Positions 30,261 through 38,719 of a stretch of 64,000 bases of DNA are shown piece after piece. The position numbers and the translations under genes are program-made. This DNA comes from Pedobacter endophyticus. Its GTDB lineage: Bacteria; Bacteroidota; Bacteroidia; Sphingobacteriales; Sphingobacteriaceae. The DNA lies in NCBI RefSeq assembly GCF_015679185.1, contig NZ_CP064939.1:1984001-2048000 (forward strand). Reading direction: 5' to 3'. Position 1 is the first letter of the stretch. Each line of letters opens with the position of its first letter. The notes beneath the pieces were generated by a model. That model had not been told where the DNA came from. It saw nothing but the letters and a program-made list of their open reading frames with translations, and did no database searches.

Positions 30261-30839
30261 ATGAACGAATTAAACATCAGGCTACCCGAACGCTATCAAG
30301 AAATCAAGGTAGAATCAACTTCGCTAGGGTTTGATATGCTTTCTGATGTACAGACCGGAAGTTTATTGAGAACGTTGGTTTCATCAAAACCTAATGGATT
30401 TTTCTTGGAACTTGGTACAGGAACCGGGCTTTCTCTTTCTTGGTTGGTCGATGGAATGGACAAGTCGTCGAAGCTGATTTCAATTGATAATTCAGCTGAT
30501 TTCCAATCGGTTGCTGCAAGACACTTTGGAAAAGATGATCGTGTAAAACTGATTTGTGAAGATGCAAATCAATGGATAAAAGAAAATCAAGATCAATATT
30601 TTGATTTAATTTTTGCCGATGCCTGGCCCGGTAAATATGAAAGTTTACAGGAAACGTTGAATTTGATGAAAACCGGTGGCTTTTACATTATCGATGATAT
30701 GCTTCCTCAACCAAACTGGCCGATGGCGCATGAACAAAATGTAGAAAAATTGATCGCTCATTTAGAGACATTAGATTTTATTAATCTAACCAAAATGAAT
30801 TGGTCAACTGGTTTGGTAATTATTACAAAAATTAAATAG
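30261..30839 (+). CDS. SAM-dependent O-methyltransferase-like protein
   Basis: Class I methyltransferase of 192 residues from ATG 30261; the frame opens at 30183 but the extra part is not family-like. FFLELGTGTGLSLSWLVDGMD is the SAM-binding motif I, KLISIDNSADF gives the acidic residue after strand 2, and DLIFADAWPGKYE is the motif II region. The arrangement resembles the O-methyltransferase group (CCoAOMT-like). The substrate is unknown. The next gene begins immediately at its stop codon, so the two are likely coupled. Confidence 0.8.
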   Translation: MNELNIRLPERYQEIKVESTSLGFDMLSDVQTGSLLRTLVSSKPNGFFLELGTGTGLSLSWLVDGMDKSSKLISIDNSADFQSVAARHFGKDDRVKLICEDANQWIKENQDQYFDLIFADAWPGKYESLQETLNLMKTGGFYIIDDMLPQPNWPMAHEQNVEKLIAHLETLDFINLTKMNWSTGLVIITKIK

Positions 30840-31130
30840 GTGATTTTAGAAGTTGCGATATTAGATGTAAAAGCTGGTTTATCAGCTGATTTTGAAAAAG
30901 CCTTTAGCGAGGCGCAAAAAATCATTTCTGCGATGGAAGGTTACATCTCGCATCAACTAAAAAAGTGTCTCGAAAAAAGCGATAGATACATTCTGCTGGT
31001 AAACTGGGAAACACTGGAGGCGCATACCGAAGGCTTCAGGGGCTCAGTAGAATATGAGGAGTGGAAAAGCTTGCTGCATCATTTTTATGAGCCTTTTCCA
31101 ACGGTTGAACATTATGTGGAAGTAGAGTGA
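30840..31130 (+). CDS. ABM-domain (antibiotic biosynthesis monooxygenase) protein
   Basis: Ferredoxin-like ABM protein of 96 residues starting at GTG 30840, directly after the TAG of the methyltransferase gene. MILEVAILDVKAGLSADFEKAF, YILLVNWETLEAHTEGFRGS and HHFYEPFPTVEHY match the family. Members degrade heme, oxidise quinol-like compounds or have unknown roles. The tight linkage to the methyltransferase suggests a shared small-molecule substrate, but this is inference. Confidence 0.8.
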   Translation: MILEVAILDVKAGLSADFEKAFSEAQKIISAMEGYISHQLKKCLEKSDRYILLVNWETLEAHTEGFRGSVEYEEWKSLLHHFYEPFPTVEHYVEVE

Positions 31131-31131
31131 G

Positions 31132-31186
31132 CTGAAAGCAGAAAGACTAAGCTTAAAGCTCAAAGCTTAACGGCCAAAGCTTAAAG
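31132..31186 (+). repeat. NNNAAAG heptad array after the ABM gene
   Basis: CTGAAAG, CAGAAAG, CTTAAAG, CTCAAAG and GCCAAAG units with one 6-nt unit, starting 2 nt after the stop codon. A REP-like element follows. Confidence 0.85.
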
Positions 31187-31190
31187 CTAG

Positions 31191-31328
31191 CTGTCATGCT
31201 GAGGCACGAAGCATCCCTAACCTACTAATTACTGTTTTTGCCAACCCACTTGCCTCTTTTGGCAGTAGGTTATTAAAGTTCAGTTTTCCATCGGTTGGAG
31301 ATTATTCGCAATCCTCAGAATGACAGTT
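31191..31328 (+). repeat. REP-like element with distant arms
   Basis: CTGTCATGCTGAGG at the left and CCTCAGAATGACAG at the right pair with one mismatch; the left arm continues with CACGAAGCAT. The region between (about 100 nt) has no gene. Confidence 0.65.
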
Positions 31329-31392
31329 AAAATGAAAAGAATAGATTTAAATTTTACATTTTTATTTCCCTTTGAGGGAGTTAGGAGATGAC

Positions 31393-32160
31393 ATGCCAGA
31401 AATAGCGTGGGACGCAACCTTGTACGACAAGCAACACCACTTCGTATCTGATTACGGAGCAGATGTTTTGCAATGGCTGGCGCCAAAGGCCAATGAGCAT
31501 ATTTTAGATGTGGGTTGTGGCACGGGTCAGCTGGCGGCGCAAATTGCCGAAAGTGGCGCTATTGTTTTAGGAACCGATGCATCTGCAGATATGGTGGCCA
31601 ATGCAAAAGCCACTTATCCGACTTTAAGCTTTGAAGTGGTTGACGGAACTAAACTGCCCTACCAAGAAAACTTCGATGCGATTTTTAGCAATGCCACATT
31701 CCATTGGATTGAAGACCAAAATGCGCTGGCCGAAGGTTTATTTAAAAGCTTAAAACCTGGTGGAAGATTGGTTGCCGAGTTTGGCGGAAAAGGAAACGTT
31801 AAAAGCATTACCGATGCAATTACCGCTGCCGCCGAACAATTGGGCTTGTCAAATCAGGTAATTACCAACTTTTGGTTCTTTCCATCCATTAGTGCTTACA
31901 CCACTTTGTTAGAAACGAAAGGTTTTGAAGTAGAGCAAGCCTGGCTGTTCGACAGGCCAACCAAATTACTTGGCGAGGAAGGTATGTACGTTTGGATAAA
32001 TCAATTTGCACAACACGCCTTTAAAAACCTGAATAACGAGCAAGCTGAATCCATCAAAAATTTAGCCGTAGAAATTCTAAAGCCTAATTACTACATCAAT
32101 GGTGAATGGGTTGCAGACTACAAAAGATTAAGAATTAAAGCGAACAAGCCGAAAGCTTAA
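31393..32160 (+). CDS. Tam-like SAM-dependent methyltransferase
   Basis: Class I methyltransferase of 255 residues from ATG 31393. WDATLYDKQHHFVSDYGADVL and HILDVGCGTGQLAAQIA (motif I) are like trans-aconitate 2-methyltransferase and related Methyltransf_11 proteins. DAIFSNATFHWIEDQNAL matches the motif that Tam shares with BioC. The true substrate is unknown. It lies between leuC and leuD, separating two subunits of one enzyme. Its KA-stop end is formed by AAAGCTTAAAG, as in leuC. Confidence 0.82.
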   Translation: MPEIAWDATLYDKQHHFVSDYGADVLQWLAPKANEHILDVGCGTGQLAAQIAESGAIVLGTDASADMVANAKATYPTLSFEVVDGTKLPYQENFDAIFSNATFHWIEDQNALAEGLFKSLKPGGRLVAEFGGKGNVKSITDAITAAAEQLGLSNQVITNFWFFPSISAYTTLLETKGFEVEQAWLFDRPTKLLGEEGMYVWINQFAQHAFKNLNNEQAESIKNLAVEILKPNYYINGEWVADYKRLRIKANKPKA

Positions 32161-32185
32161 AGATTAAAGCAGAAAGCGAATAGTT
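32154..32185 (+). repeat. Short NNNAAAG array after the Tam-like gene
   Basis: CTTAAAG, ATTAAAG, CAGAAAG and CGAATAG; the first unit contains the TAA stop codon of the gene. Confidence 0.75.
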
Positions 32186-32221
32186 ACTGGAAATTAAAAT
32201 ATTAAAAAGATGGCACGCAGA

Positions 32222-32258
32222 ATCGGTGTAATCATCTAAATCAGTGAAATCATATTTA
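32222..32258 (+). repeat. ATCNGTGNAATCA pair before leuD
   Basis: Two units at 32222 and 32240, 18 nt apart, the second ending 4 nt before the leuD ATG. It is the same family as before ilvD. Confidence 0.75.
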
Positions 32259-32261
32259 ACA

Positions 32262-32882
32262 ATGAAAAAATTCACAACATTAACATCGGCAGTAGTGCCA
32301 TTAAATATAGAAAATATAGATACCGACCAGATCATACCTGCCCGGTTCTTAAAAGCAACAACCCGTGAAGGGTTCGGTGAAAACTTGTTCCGCGATTGGC
32401 GTTACAATGGCGACAATACGCCTAAGCCAGAATTTGTAATGAACAACCCAACTTACAGCGGGCGGATTTTAGTGGCCGGAAAAAACTTTGGTTGCGGCAG
32501 CAGTCGCGAACATGCAGCCTGGGCCATTCAAGATGCCGGTTTCGATGCGGTGATCAGCAGTTTCTTCGCCGACATTTTTAAGGGTAATGCATTAAACAAT
32601 GGCCTATTGCCAATACAAGTGAGTGAGGAATTTTTAAAGGAAATTTTTACCGCTGTAGAAGCAAATCCCAAAACAACTTTAACCATCGACTTAGAAGTTC
32701 AAACCGTAACACTCGAGGGGCAAGTCCTCCCTACCGGGGAGGATTTAGGAGGGGCTGAATCTTTCGAGATTAACCCGTATAAAAAATCGTGCTTAATTAA
32801 TGGCTACGATGATATCGATTTTATCCTGGCGCAAAAGAGCTTAATCGAGGAATTTGAAGAAAGCAGAAAGGTTAAAGCTTAA
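32262..32882 (+). CDS. leuD: 3-isopropylmalate dehydratase small subunit
   Basis: Swivelling-domain subunit of isopropylmalate isomerase, 206 residues from ATG 32262; a GTG at 32244 lies in the upstream repeat. [14 protein letters not shown] and [16 protein letters not shown] are the family motifs. Near residues 154-165 a 12-residue segment ([12 protein letters not shown]) splits the usual strand between TVTLEG and [13 protein letters not shown]. This segment is encoded by a GC-rich dispersed palindrome, so it appears to be an in-frame repeat insertion tolerated by the protein. The gene ends KA-stop in a heptad. Confidence 0.95.
   Translation: MKKFTTLTSAVVPLNIENIDTDQIIPARFLKATTREGFGENLFRDWRYNGDNTPKPEFVMNNPTYSGRILVAGKNFGCGSSREHAAWAIQDAGFDAVISSFFADIFKGNALNNGLLPIQVSEEFLKEIFTAVEANPKTTLTIDLEVQTVTLEGQVLPTGEDLGGAESFEINPYKKSCLINGYDDIDFILAQKSLIEEFEESRKVKA
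32721..32759 (+). repeat. GC-rich dispersed element inside leuD
   Basis: CAAGTCCTCCC, a short centre, GGGGAGGATTTAGGAGGGGCTGA. It matches the intergenic copy at 57519-57552 (CAAAGTCCCCTTTGGAGATT then TAGAAGGCTTA) in order and spacing. It adds 12 codons in frame. Confidence 0.75.
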
Positions 32883-32992
32883 AGACCAAAGCTAAAACAC
32901 TCGTCATTGCGAGGCTGGATGCGAGCGAGCCGAAGCAATCTCATTAAACAGATGCCCAACTCGCTACAAAGTAGCCCTTTGGGGCAATGACG
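32876..32992 (+). repeat. Short heptads and REP-like element after leuD
   Basis: CTTAAAG (holding the TAA) and ACCAAAG are followed by CGTCATTGCGAGGC at 32898 and a distant GGGGCAATGACGG near 32983, with CCGAAGCAATC inside. It is the same REP-like family as at 61168. Confidence 0.7.
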
Positions 32993-33004
32993 GTAGTAAC
33001 AAAA

Positions 33005-33040
33005 ATCAGTGTAATCACTTAAAGCTGTGTAATCAAACCG
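33005..33040 (+). repeat. ATCNGTGNAATCA pair before the twin-ABC gene
   Basis: Units at 33005 and 33023, 18 nt apart, the second slightly diverged (AGCTGTGTAATCA). It ends 9 nt before the ATG. Confidence 0.65.
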
Positions 33041-33049
33041 AAAGGAAAT

Positions 33050-34552
33050 ATGCAAGAAAGTTTCGTCACCATTCAGGATTTGAATTTGAAACACCAACAA
33101 AAGTCGGTGTTAACGGATTTGAACTGGACCACCAATATTGGCGACAACTGGGTGTTGGGCGGAGCCAGCGGAAGCGGAAAAACTTCGTTAGCGAAAATAA
33201 TAGCTGGCCTGCAAAGTGGCGTTGGCAACGTAAAAATCAATTTCGCAACAAATACACAGCTCCCCGCAGAAGTTTTATTTGTAGAAAGCTGGTACCAGTT
33301 TAAGAACCTTGAGGGCGTTGCAAATTTCTATTACCAACAACGTTACACCAGCCAGCAAGCTAAAGACACGTTAACAGTACATGCCGAACTGGTTGCCTAC
33401 GGCAAAGAAAAACATTTGCACTTTGACAAGGTTGAACCCATATTAGAGGCGCTGAATTTTTCTGCTTTTGCCAGTTCGCAGTTGATTGAATTATCCAGCG
33501 GAGAACATAAAAAGCTGCAGCTCATTAAAGCGCTTTGGTTAAAACCTCAGTTGCTCATCATCGATCAGCCCTACACCGGCCTGGATGCCGCATCGCGAAA
33601 GAATTTAAATACTTTATTCGATGAAGTTGCTGCCGAAGGTTTACAATTGATCTTAATTTCGAATGATGCAGAACTACCAGACTCTATCAATCATTTTGCA
33701 GAAATAAAAGACGGTAAGCTAATCGAAGTTGATGAGTTTAATTTGGCATCACATGTTCAGCAACACGCCAGAGAAATCCCCGATTTCTTAAAGGCATCGC
33801 CAGTTTATTCTTCGTCAGCTATCATCAAAATGGTTGATGTAAATATTAGTTATGGCGAAAAACAGGTACTTAAAGGTATTAACTGGGAAGTAAAAGCAGG
33901 CGAAAAATGGCTATTGCAAGGTCATAACGGCTCAGGCAAATCCACGCTTTTGAGTCTCGTAAACGGCGATCACCCACAATCTTACGCCAACGAACTGTAT
34001 TTGTTTGGCAACAGACGCGGAAGTGGCGAAAGCATTTGGGATATTAAACAGCATATCGGCTTAATCTCTCCCGAGTTTCACTGGTATTTCGATGCCACAT
34101 CCACCGTATGGCAGAGCATTGCCTCGGGCTTTTATGATACCGTCGGCCTATTTCAACAATTGCCGTATTCAAAAAGTGCGCAAGTTGACGATTTGGTCGA
34201 ATATTTCGGACTTACCGAAAATAAAAATGAGTTGTTGAGCTCGCTCCCACTCGGAAAACAACGACTGGTTTTATTGGCAAGAACCATCATCAAAAATCCT
34301 GAATTATTAATTCTCGATGAACCCTGCCAGGGATTAGACCAACAGCAAACACAACATTTTAATCACCTGGTTGATGAACTGTGCAGCAATGGAATGACCT
34401 TAATTTATGTTGGCCATTTTGAATCGCAGTTGCCAACCTGCTTAGAAAAGAGAATATTATTAGAAAAAGGCGAGGTAAAAGTCGTCGAAAGTTTAAATAC
34501 CAAAACGCGTCGTGCTGAGCTACAAAGCGAAATAATGCGCTCTACTTCTTAG
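33050..34552 (+). CDS. Twin ABC ATPase, ModF-like
   Basis: Soluble protein of 500 residues with two complete ABC domains. Domain 1 has Walker A GGASGSGKTS (about 37-46), signature LSSGEHKKLQ and Walker B LLIIDQPYTGLD, where the catalytic Glu is replaced by Gln. Domain 2 has Walker A GHNGSGKST, a weak signature LPLGKQRLVLL and Walker B ELLILDEPCQGLD. It resembles ModF/PhrA of enterobacteria, a protein of unclear role linked to molybdate genes. No permease is adjacent. It is inserted between leuD and leuB. The Glu-to-Gln change suggests one degenerate ATP site. Confidence 0.82.
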   Translation: MQESFVTIQDLNLKHQQKSVLTDLNWTTNIGDNWVLGGASGSGKTSLAKIIAGLQSGVGNVKINFATNTQLPAEVLFVESWYQFKNLEGVANFYYQQRYTSQQAKDTLTVHAELVAYGKEKHLHFDKVEPILEALNFSAFASSQLIELSSGEHKKLQLIKALWLKPQLLIIDQPYTGLDAASRKNLNTLFDEVAAEGLQLILISNDAELPDSINHFAEIKDGKLIEVDEFNLASHVQQHAREIPDFLKASPVYSSSAIIKMVDVNISYGEKQVLKGINWEVKAGEKWLLQGHNGSGKSTLLSLVNGDHPQSYANELYLFGNRRGSGESIWDIKQHIGLISPEFHWYFDATSTVWQSIASGFYDTVGLFQQLPYSKSAQVDDLVEYFGLTENKNELLSSLPLGKQRLVLLARTIIKNPELLILDEPCQGLDQQQTQHFNHLVDELCSNGMTLIYVGHFESQLPTCLEKRILLEKGEVKVVESLNTKTRRAELQSEIMRSTS

Positions 34553-34594
34553 CTGAAGTTAACCGTACTCGCAACGACGACAATAGATAATACA

Positions 34595-35686
34595 ATGAAG
34601 AAGAACATTTTAGTAATACCTGGAGACGGTATCGGCCCTGAGGTAACCACTTGGGGTAAAGCAGCTTTAGAAAAAATCGCTGAAATTTTTGGTCACGAAT
34701 TTACGTTCGATGAGGCGTTGATGGGGCACGCGGCAATAGAAGTTACCGGCGAACCTCTGCCAGATGAAACACTCGAAAAAGCAAGAAAAAGCGACGCAAT
34801 TCTCTTTGGTGCAATCGGCCATGCAAAATACGACAACGATCCAAGCCTAAAAGTTAGACCTGAGCAGGGTTTGTTAAAAATCCGTAAGGAATTGGGGCTT
34901 TTCGCAAACCTCCGCCCAATATTACTATTCGATGAACTTCTTCAGGCATCCAGCATTAAACCCGAAATATTAAGAGGCACAGATATCTTGTTCTTCCGCG
35001 AATTAACAGGCGACGTTTACTTTGGCGAAAAATCTCGTTCAGAAGATAGAAATACAGCTTCTGACCTGATGATTTATCACCGGTACGAAGTGGAACGTAT
35101 TGCCCATAAAGCTTATCAGGCTGCACAACAACGGAGCAAAAAATTATGCTCGGTAGATAAGGCAAACGTATTAGAAAGCTCTCGTTTATGGCGTGAAGTT
35201 GTTCAGGAAATTGCCAAACAATACCCTGATGTTGAAACTGAGCACATGTTTATCGATAATGCAGCAATGCAATTGATTAAGAACCCCAAAAAATTCGACG
35301 TTGTGTTAACCGCAAACTTATTTGGCGATATCCTTACCGATGAAGCTTCGCAAATTGCAGGCTCAATGGGCATGCTCGCGTCGGCATCTGTGGGCGAAAG
35401 CACAGGTTTTTTCGAGCCCATTCACGGCTCAGCGCACGATATTACCGGCAAAGACCTGGCCAACCCACTCGCCTCCATCCTATCGGCAGCATTGATGCTC
35501 GAAATAGGCTTCGGATTAAAAGAGGAAGCAAAGTGCCTGGTTGACTGCATCGACGAAGTATTGAAAGAGGGCTTCAGAACGCATGACATTGCCGACCAAA
35601 CCACCAACCGATTTAAAGTTTTGGGCACAGCCGAAATGGGCAAATTGGTATTGAAGTTCTTATCACAAAAATTAATGAATTCCTAA
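34595..35686 (+). CDS. leuB: 3-isopropylmalate dehydrogenase
   Basis: NAD-dependent oxidative decarboxylase of leucine synthesis. The protein has 363 residues. VIPGDGIGPEV starts the fold, LLKIRKELGLFANLRP binds substrate, FRELTGDVYFGEK and DKANVLESSRLW carry catalytic Tyr and Lys, and HGSAHDITGKDLANP binds the adenine part of NAD. It is complete, 12 bp upstream of leuA. Confidence 0.97.
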   Translation: MKKNILVIPGDGIGPEVTTWGKAALEKIAEIFGHEFTFDEALMGHAAIEVTGEPLPDETLEKARKSDAILFGAIGHAKYDNDPSLKVRPEQGLLKIRKELGLFANLRPILLFDELLQASSIKPEILRGTDILFFRELTGDVYFGEKSRSEDRNTASDLMIYHRYEVERIAHKAYQAAQQRSKKLCSVDKANVLESSRLWREVVQEIAKQYPDVETEHMFIDNAAMQLIKNPKKFDVVLTANLFGDILTDEASQIAGSMGMLASASVGESTGFFEPIHGSAHDITGKDLANPLASILSAALMLEIGFGLKEEAKCLVDCIDEVLKEGFRTHDIADQTTNRFKVLGTAEMGKLVLKFLSQKLMNS

Positions 35687-35698
35687 AAACACAAGATT

Positions 35699-36859
35699 AT
35701 GATTCACGACCCTAACAAAGTTTATATTTTCGACACGACATTACGTGATGGCGAGCAGGTTCCCGGCTGCCAATTAGATACAAACCAAAAAATAGAAATC
35801 GCTAAATCACTTGAGCTTTTAGGTGTTGATGTGATTGAAGCCGGCTTCCCGGTATCCAGCCCCGGCGATTTTAACAGTGTAATCGAGCTTTCAAAAGCCG
35901 TTAATCATCCAATTATTTGCGCCTTAACGCGTGCCAATAAAAATGATATTGATGTAGCTGCAGATGCCTTGCGTTTTGCTAAACGGCCACGAATTCACAC
36001 TGGAATTGGTGCGTCAGATTTCCATATCAAACACAAGTTTAACAGCACCCGCGAAGAGATTTTGGCTCGTGCCGTTGATGCAGTAAAATATGCTAAAAAA
36101 TATGTTGAGGATATCGAATTTTATGCCGAAGATGCTGGCCGTGCCGATATTGAGTTCTTGGCCAAAATGGTCGAGGCCGTTATTGCAGCCGGAGCAACCG
36201 TAGTAAATATTCCCGATACCAATGGCTATTGCTTGCCAGACCAGTACGGTTCGAAGATTCTTTACTTAAAAGAAAACGTCAAAAACATTGATAACGCCAT
36301 CATCTCGGTGCATTGCCACAACGATTTGGGCCTCGCCACCGCAAACTCAATTGCCGGCTTGCAAAATGGTGCCCGTCAGGTAGAATGTACCATTAACGGC
36401 ATTGGCGAACGTGCCGGCAATACTTCTATGGAAGAAGTAGTAATGATTATGAAAACGCACAAAGTATTGGGTTTAAACACCCAAATTGATGCCACTCAGT
36501 TTTACGCCATTAGCCATATGGTGCGGAGCCAAATGAATATGCCTGTTCAACCCAATAAAGCAATTGTTGGTGGAAACGCCTTTTCTCACAGTTCAGGCAT
36601 TCATCAAGATGGTTTCTTGAAAAATCGCGAAAACTACGAAATTATCAAGCCCGAAGATGTAGGCTTCCCCGATGCCACAATTGTGCTTACCGCAAGAAGT
36701 GGCCGTGCGGCCTTGAACCATCACTTGGAGCGCTTAGGCCACAAGCTCGAAAAAGAACATTTAGATATCGTTTACAAGCAATTTTTAGTATTGGCAGATA
36801 GCAAACAAGGCATTAACGATACCGATTTGAACCAATTGGTTGCTTTGCATCTTGCTTAA
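35699..36859 (+). CDS. leuA: 2-isopropylmalate synthase without regulatory domain
   Basis: HMGL-like acyltransferase condensing acetyl-CoA with 2-oxoisovalerate, the committed step of leucine synthesis. The protein has 386 residues. [13 protein letters not shown] is the first family motif. [15 protein letters not shown] carries metal-binding His residues. [16 protein letters not shown] lies in the linker. It ends shortly after this region, so the C-terminal leucine-binding domain (about 120 residues) found in the common ~510-residue LeuA is missing. Homocitrate or citramalate synthase activity is possible in the family, but the leu context favours LeuA. Confidence 0.92.
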   Translation: MIHDPNKVYIFDTTLRDGEQVPGCQLDTNQKIEIAKSLELLGVDVIEAGFPVSSPGDFNSVIELSKAVNHPIICALTRANKNDIDVAADALRFAKRPRIHTGIGASDFHIKHKFNSTREEILARAVDAVKYAKKYVEDIEFYAEDAGRADIEFLAKMVEAVIAAGATVVNIPDTNGYCLPDQYGSKILYLKENVKNIDNAIISVHCHNDLGLATANSIAGLQNGARQVECTINGIGERAGNTSMEEVVMIMKTHKVLGLNTQIDATQFYAISHMVRSQMNMPVQPNKAIVGGNAFSHSSGIHQDGFLKNRENYEIIKPEDVGFPDATIVLTARSGRAALNHHLERLGHKLEKEHLDIVYKQFLVLADSKQGINDTDLNQLVALHLA

Positions 36860-36880
36860 GGGCTGAAAGGTAAAACGCAT
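36854..36880 (+). repeat. Short eroded heptads after leuA
   Basis: CTTAAGG (holding the leuA TAA) followed by GCTGAAAGG and TAAAACG, a decayed version of the NNNAAAG arrays. Confidence 0.5.
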
Positions 36881-36886
36881 TTTCGT

Positions 36887-36926
36887 CCGATGAATATTAA
36901 CATCATGCTCATATTCATCGGATGAC
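36887..36926. repeat. Inverted repeat, TCATCCGATGAATA family
   Basis: TCCGATGAATAT (from 36887) and ATATTCATCGGA (from 36911) pair perfectly around a 13-nt loop. It is the second copy of the element at 6605-6652. Confidence 0.65.
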
Positions 36927-37075
36927 TGTTAAAAGGGCAAAGTTGAAACGGCAGCTCCGAAGGACTGCCCTTGACGCCAAAATACAATAATCAAAAAGTG
37001 CTGCATTTGCTCTTCAACAACACACATTGCGTAGGTATTAATACTATGATGCTGAATCGCAACTTGATATAAAAC

Positions 37076-38326
37076 ATGAATACAATAACACCGAATACAT
37101 TAGATTTTGACGCTGCATTGCAACGACTCGAGGGCGTAGTAAAACGTACGCCACTGGAGTTTAACGCCGGACTTTCATCTCAATACAATGCTAATATTTA
37201 TCTAAAGCGAGAAGACCTGCAAATTGTGCGTTCTTATAAACTTCGCGGGGCATACAATAAAATTAGTCAGCTGCCTCAAAGCGATTTGGTAAATGGCATT
37301 GTATGCGCCAGCGCGGGTAACCATGCCCAAGGCGTTGCTTATTCGTGCAAAAAACTCGGCATTAAAGGTGTAATTTTTATGCCCGAAATAACGCCCAAGC
37401 AGAAAATTAAGCAGGTTAACATGTTCGGCGGCGATAATATCGAAATTGTTTTAGTTGGCGATACTTTCGACGATTGTTTAAAAGAGGCACTGATTTATTG
37501 TGAGGAAAAATCGTCTACATTTATTCCTCCGTTTGATGATGAAAAGGTAATTGAAGGTCAGGCCACCGTAGCGATGGAAATTTTTGAAGATTTGCCGGAG
37601 TTGGATGCAATAGTTGTTCCTGTGGGCGGTGGCGGCCTCGCTTCGGGCGTTAGTGCTTATTTACAAACCGTAAAACCCGATGTAAAAATATTTGGCGTTG
37701 AACCGATGGGCGCACCATCATTAAGCGAAGCGCTGAAAAATGGCGGTCCGGTAACTGTCGAAAATATAGAACGTTTTGTAGATGGAGCCGCAGTAAAGCG
37801 TATGGGCTGGATCACTTATAAGTACTGCCAGGAACTTTTGAGCTCAACGTACTTAATTCCCGAAGGACAGATTTGTACCACTATTTTAAAACTTTACAAT
37901 GAAGATGCCATTGTGGTTGAGCCTGCCGGTGCACTATCTGTTGCGGCGCTAGAGCAGGTTAAAGACCAAATTGTAGGCAAAAATGTTGTTTGCGTAATCA
38001 GCGGTGGCAACAACGATATTGAGCGCATGCAGGAGATCAAAGAGAAATCTTTACTTTTTGAGGGCTTAAAGCATTATTTTATCGTTCGTTTCCCGCAGCG
38101 ACCCGGCGCATTGAAACTTTTTGTAAACGAGGTTTTAGGTCCGCATGACGATATTACCCGCTTTGAGTTTATTAAAAAAACCAATAAAGAAAACGGACCT
38201 GCGTTAGTTGGAATCGAGCTTTCAGACAAAAATGATTATGCCAGCTTGCTGCAACGAATGAAAGATTTCAAATTTGAAATTATCGAGTTGAATCAAGATC
38301 AGACTTTGTTTGAGTATTTGGTGTAA
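37076..38326 (+). CDS. ilvA: Threonine dehydratase (biosynthetic type)
   Basis: PLP enzyme making 2-oxobutyrate for isoleucine. The protein has 416 residues. Lys55 in VRSYKLRGAYN is the PLP lysine, SAGNHAQGVAYSC binds substrate, and PVGGGGLASGV is the phosphate-binding glycine loop. The C-terminal 85 residues (HYFIVRFPQRPGALKLFVNEV) form one ACT-like regulatory domain, as in the shorter B. subtilis-type enzyme. It is the last gene of the branched-chain cluster, 216 bp after leuA. Confidence 0.95.
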   Translation: MNTITPNTLDFDAALQRLEGVVKRTPLEFNAGLSSQYNANIYLKREDLQIVRSYKLRGAYNKISQLPQSDLVNGIVCASAGNHAQGVAYSCKKLGIKGVIFMPEITPKQKIKQVNMFGGDNIEIVLVGDTFDDCLKEALIYCEEKSSTFIPPFDDEKVIEGQATVAMEIFEDLPELDAIVVPVGGGGLASGVSAYLQTVKPDVKIFGVEPMGAPSLSEALKNGGPVTVENIERFVDGAAVKRMGWITYKYCQELLSSTYLIPEGQICTTILKLYNEDAIVVEPAGALSVAALEQVKDQIVGKNVVCVISGGNNDIERMQEIKEKSLLFEGLKHYFIVRFPQRPGALKLFVNEVLGPHDDITRFEFIKKTNKENGPALVGIELSDKNDYASLLQRMKDFKFEIIELNQDQTLFEYLV

Positions 38327-38340
38327 TTTTTGCCTTTAAT

Positions 38341-38700
38341 GCTTGCCGTCATTTCGAGTGGAGCCGAGAAATCTGTTAAGCAAGAAGGGTGTCATCCGAT
38401 AGCTATCGGATCTGAGCGGAGTCGAAGACCTTTTCCATAGGAACAAACAAAAAACATCGCCTTTCGACTAAGCCTGTATTGAGCCTTTCGTCTACGCTCA
38501 AGATAAACTCCAGTCGAAATGCTCAGGGTGACAATGTTTTTTGTTCATTCCTTAAATAAGTGACACTAAGCACCCGCCTGAACGGAGGGACAGAAAGCCG
38601 AGAAATCTGTTAAGCGGTTTAATGCAACACTAAAAGAAAGATTTCTCCGCTCCGTTACCAATGAAAAATCGGTAAACTACGGTCGAAAAGACGATGAATT
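38341..38700. repeat. Composite REP-like element, copy 1
   Basis: The 393-bp gap after ilvA has no gene. It starts with GCCGTCATTTCGAGTGG, then CATCCGATAGCTATCGGATC, then from 38412 to about 38570 CTGAGCGGAGTCGAAGACC, GTATTGAGCCTTTCGTCTAC, CCAGTCGAAATGCTCAG and a GGTGACAATG-T-rich tail. A near-identical block occurs at 54820-54985. A further AAATCTGTTAAG / AAAGATTTCTCCGC pair follows near 38600-38650. Confidence 0.75.
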
Positions 38701-38719
38701 AACTAAATTTAGCACAAAA

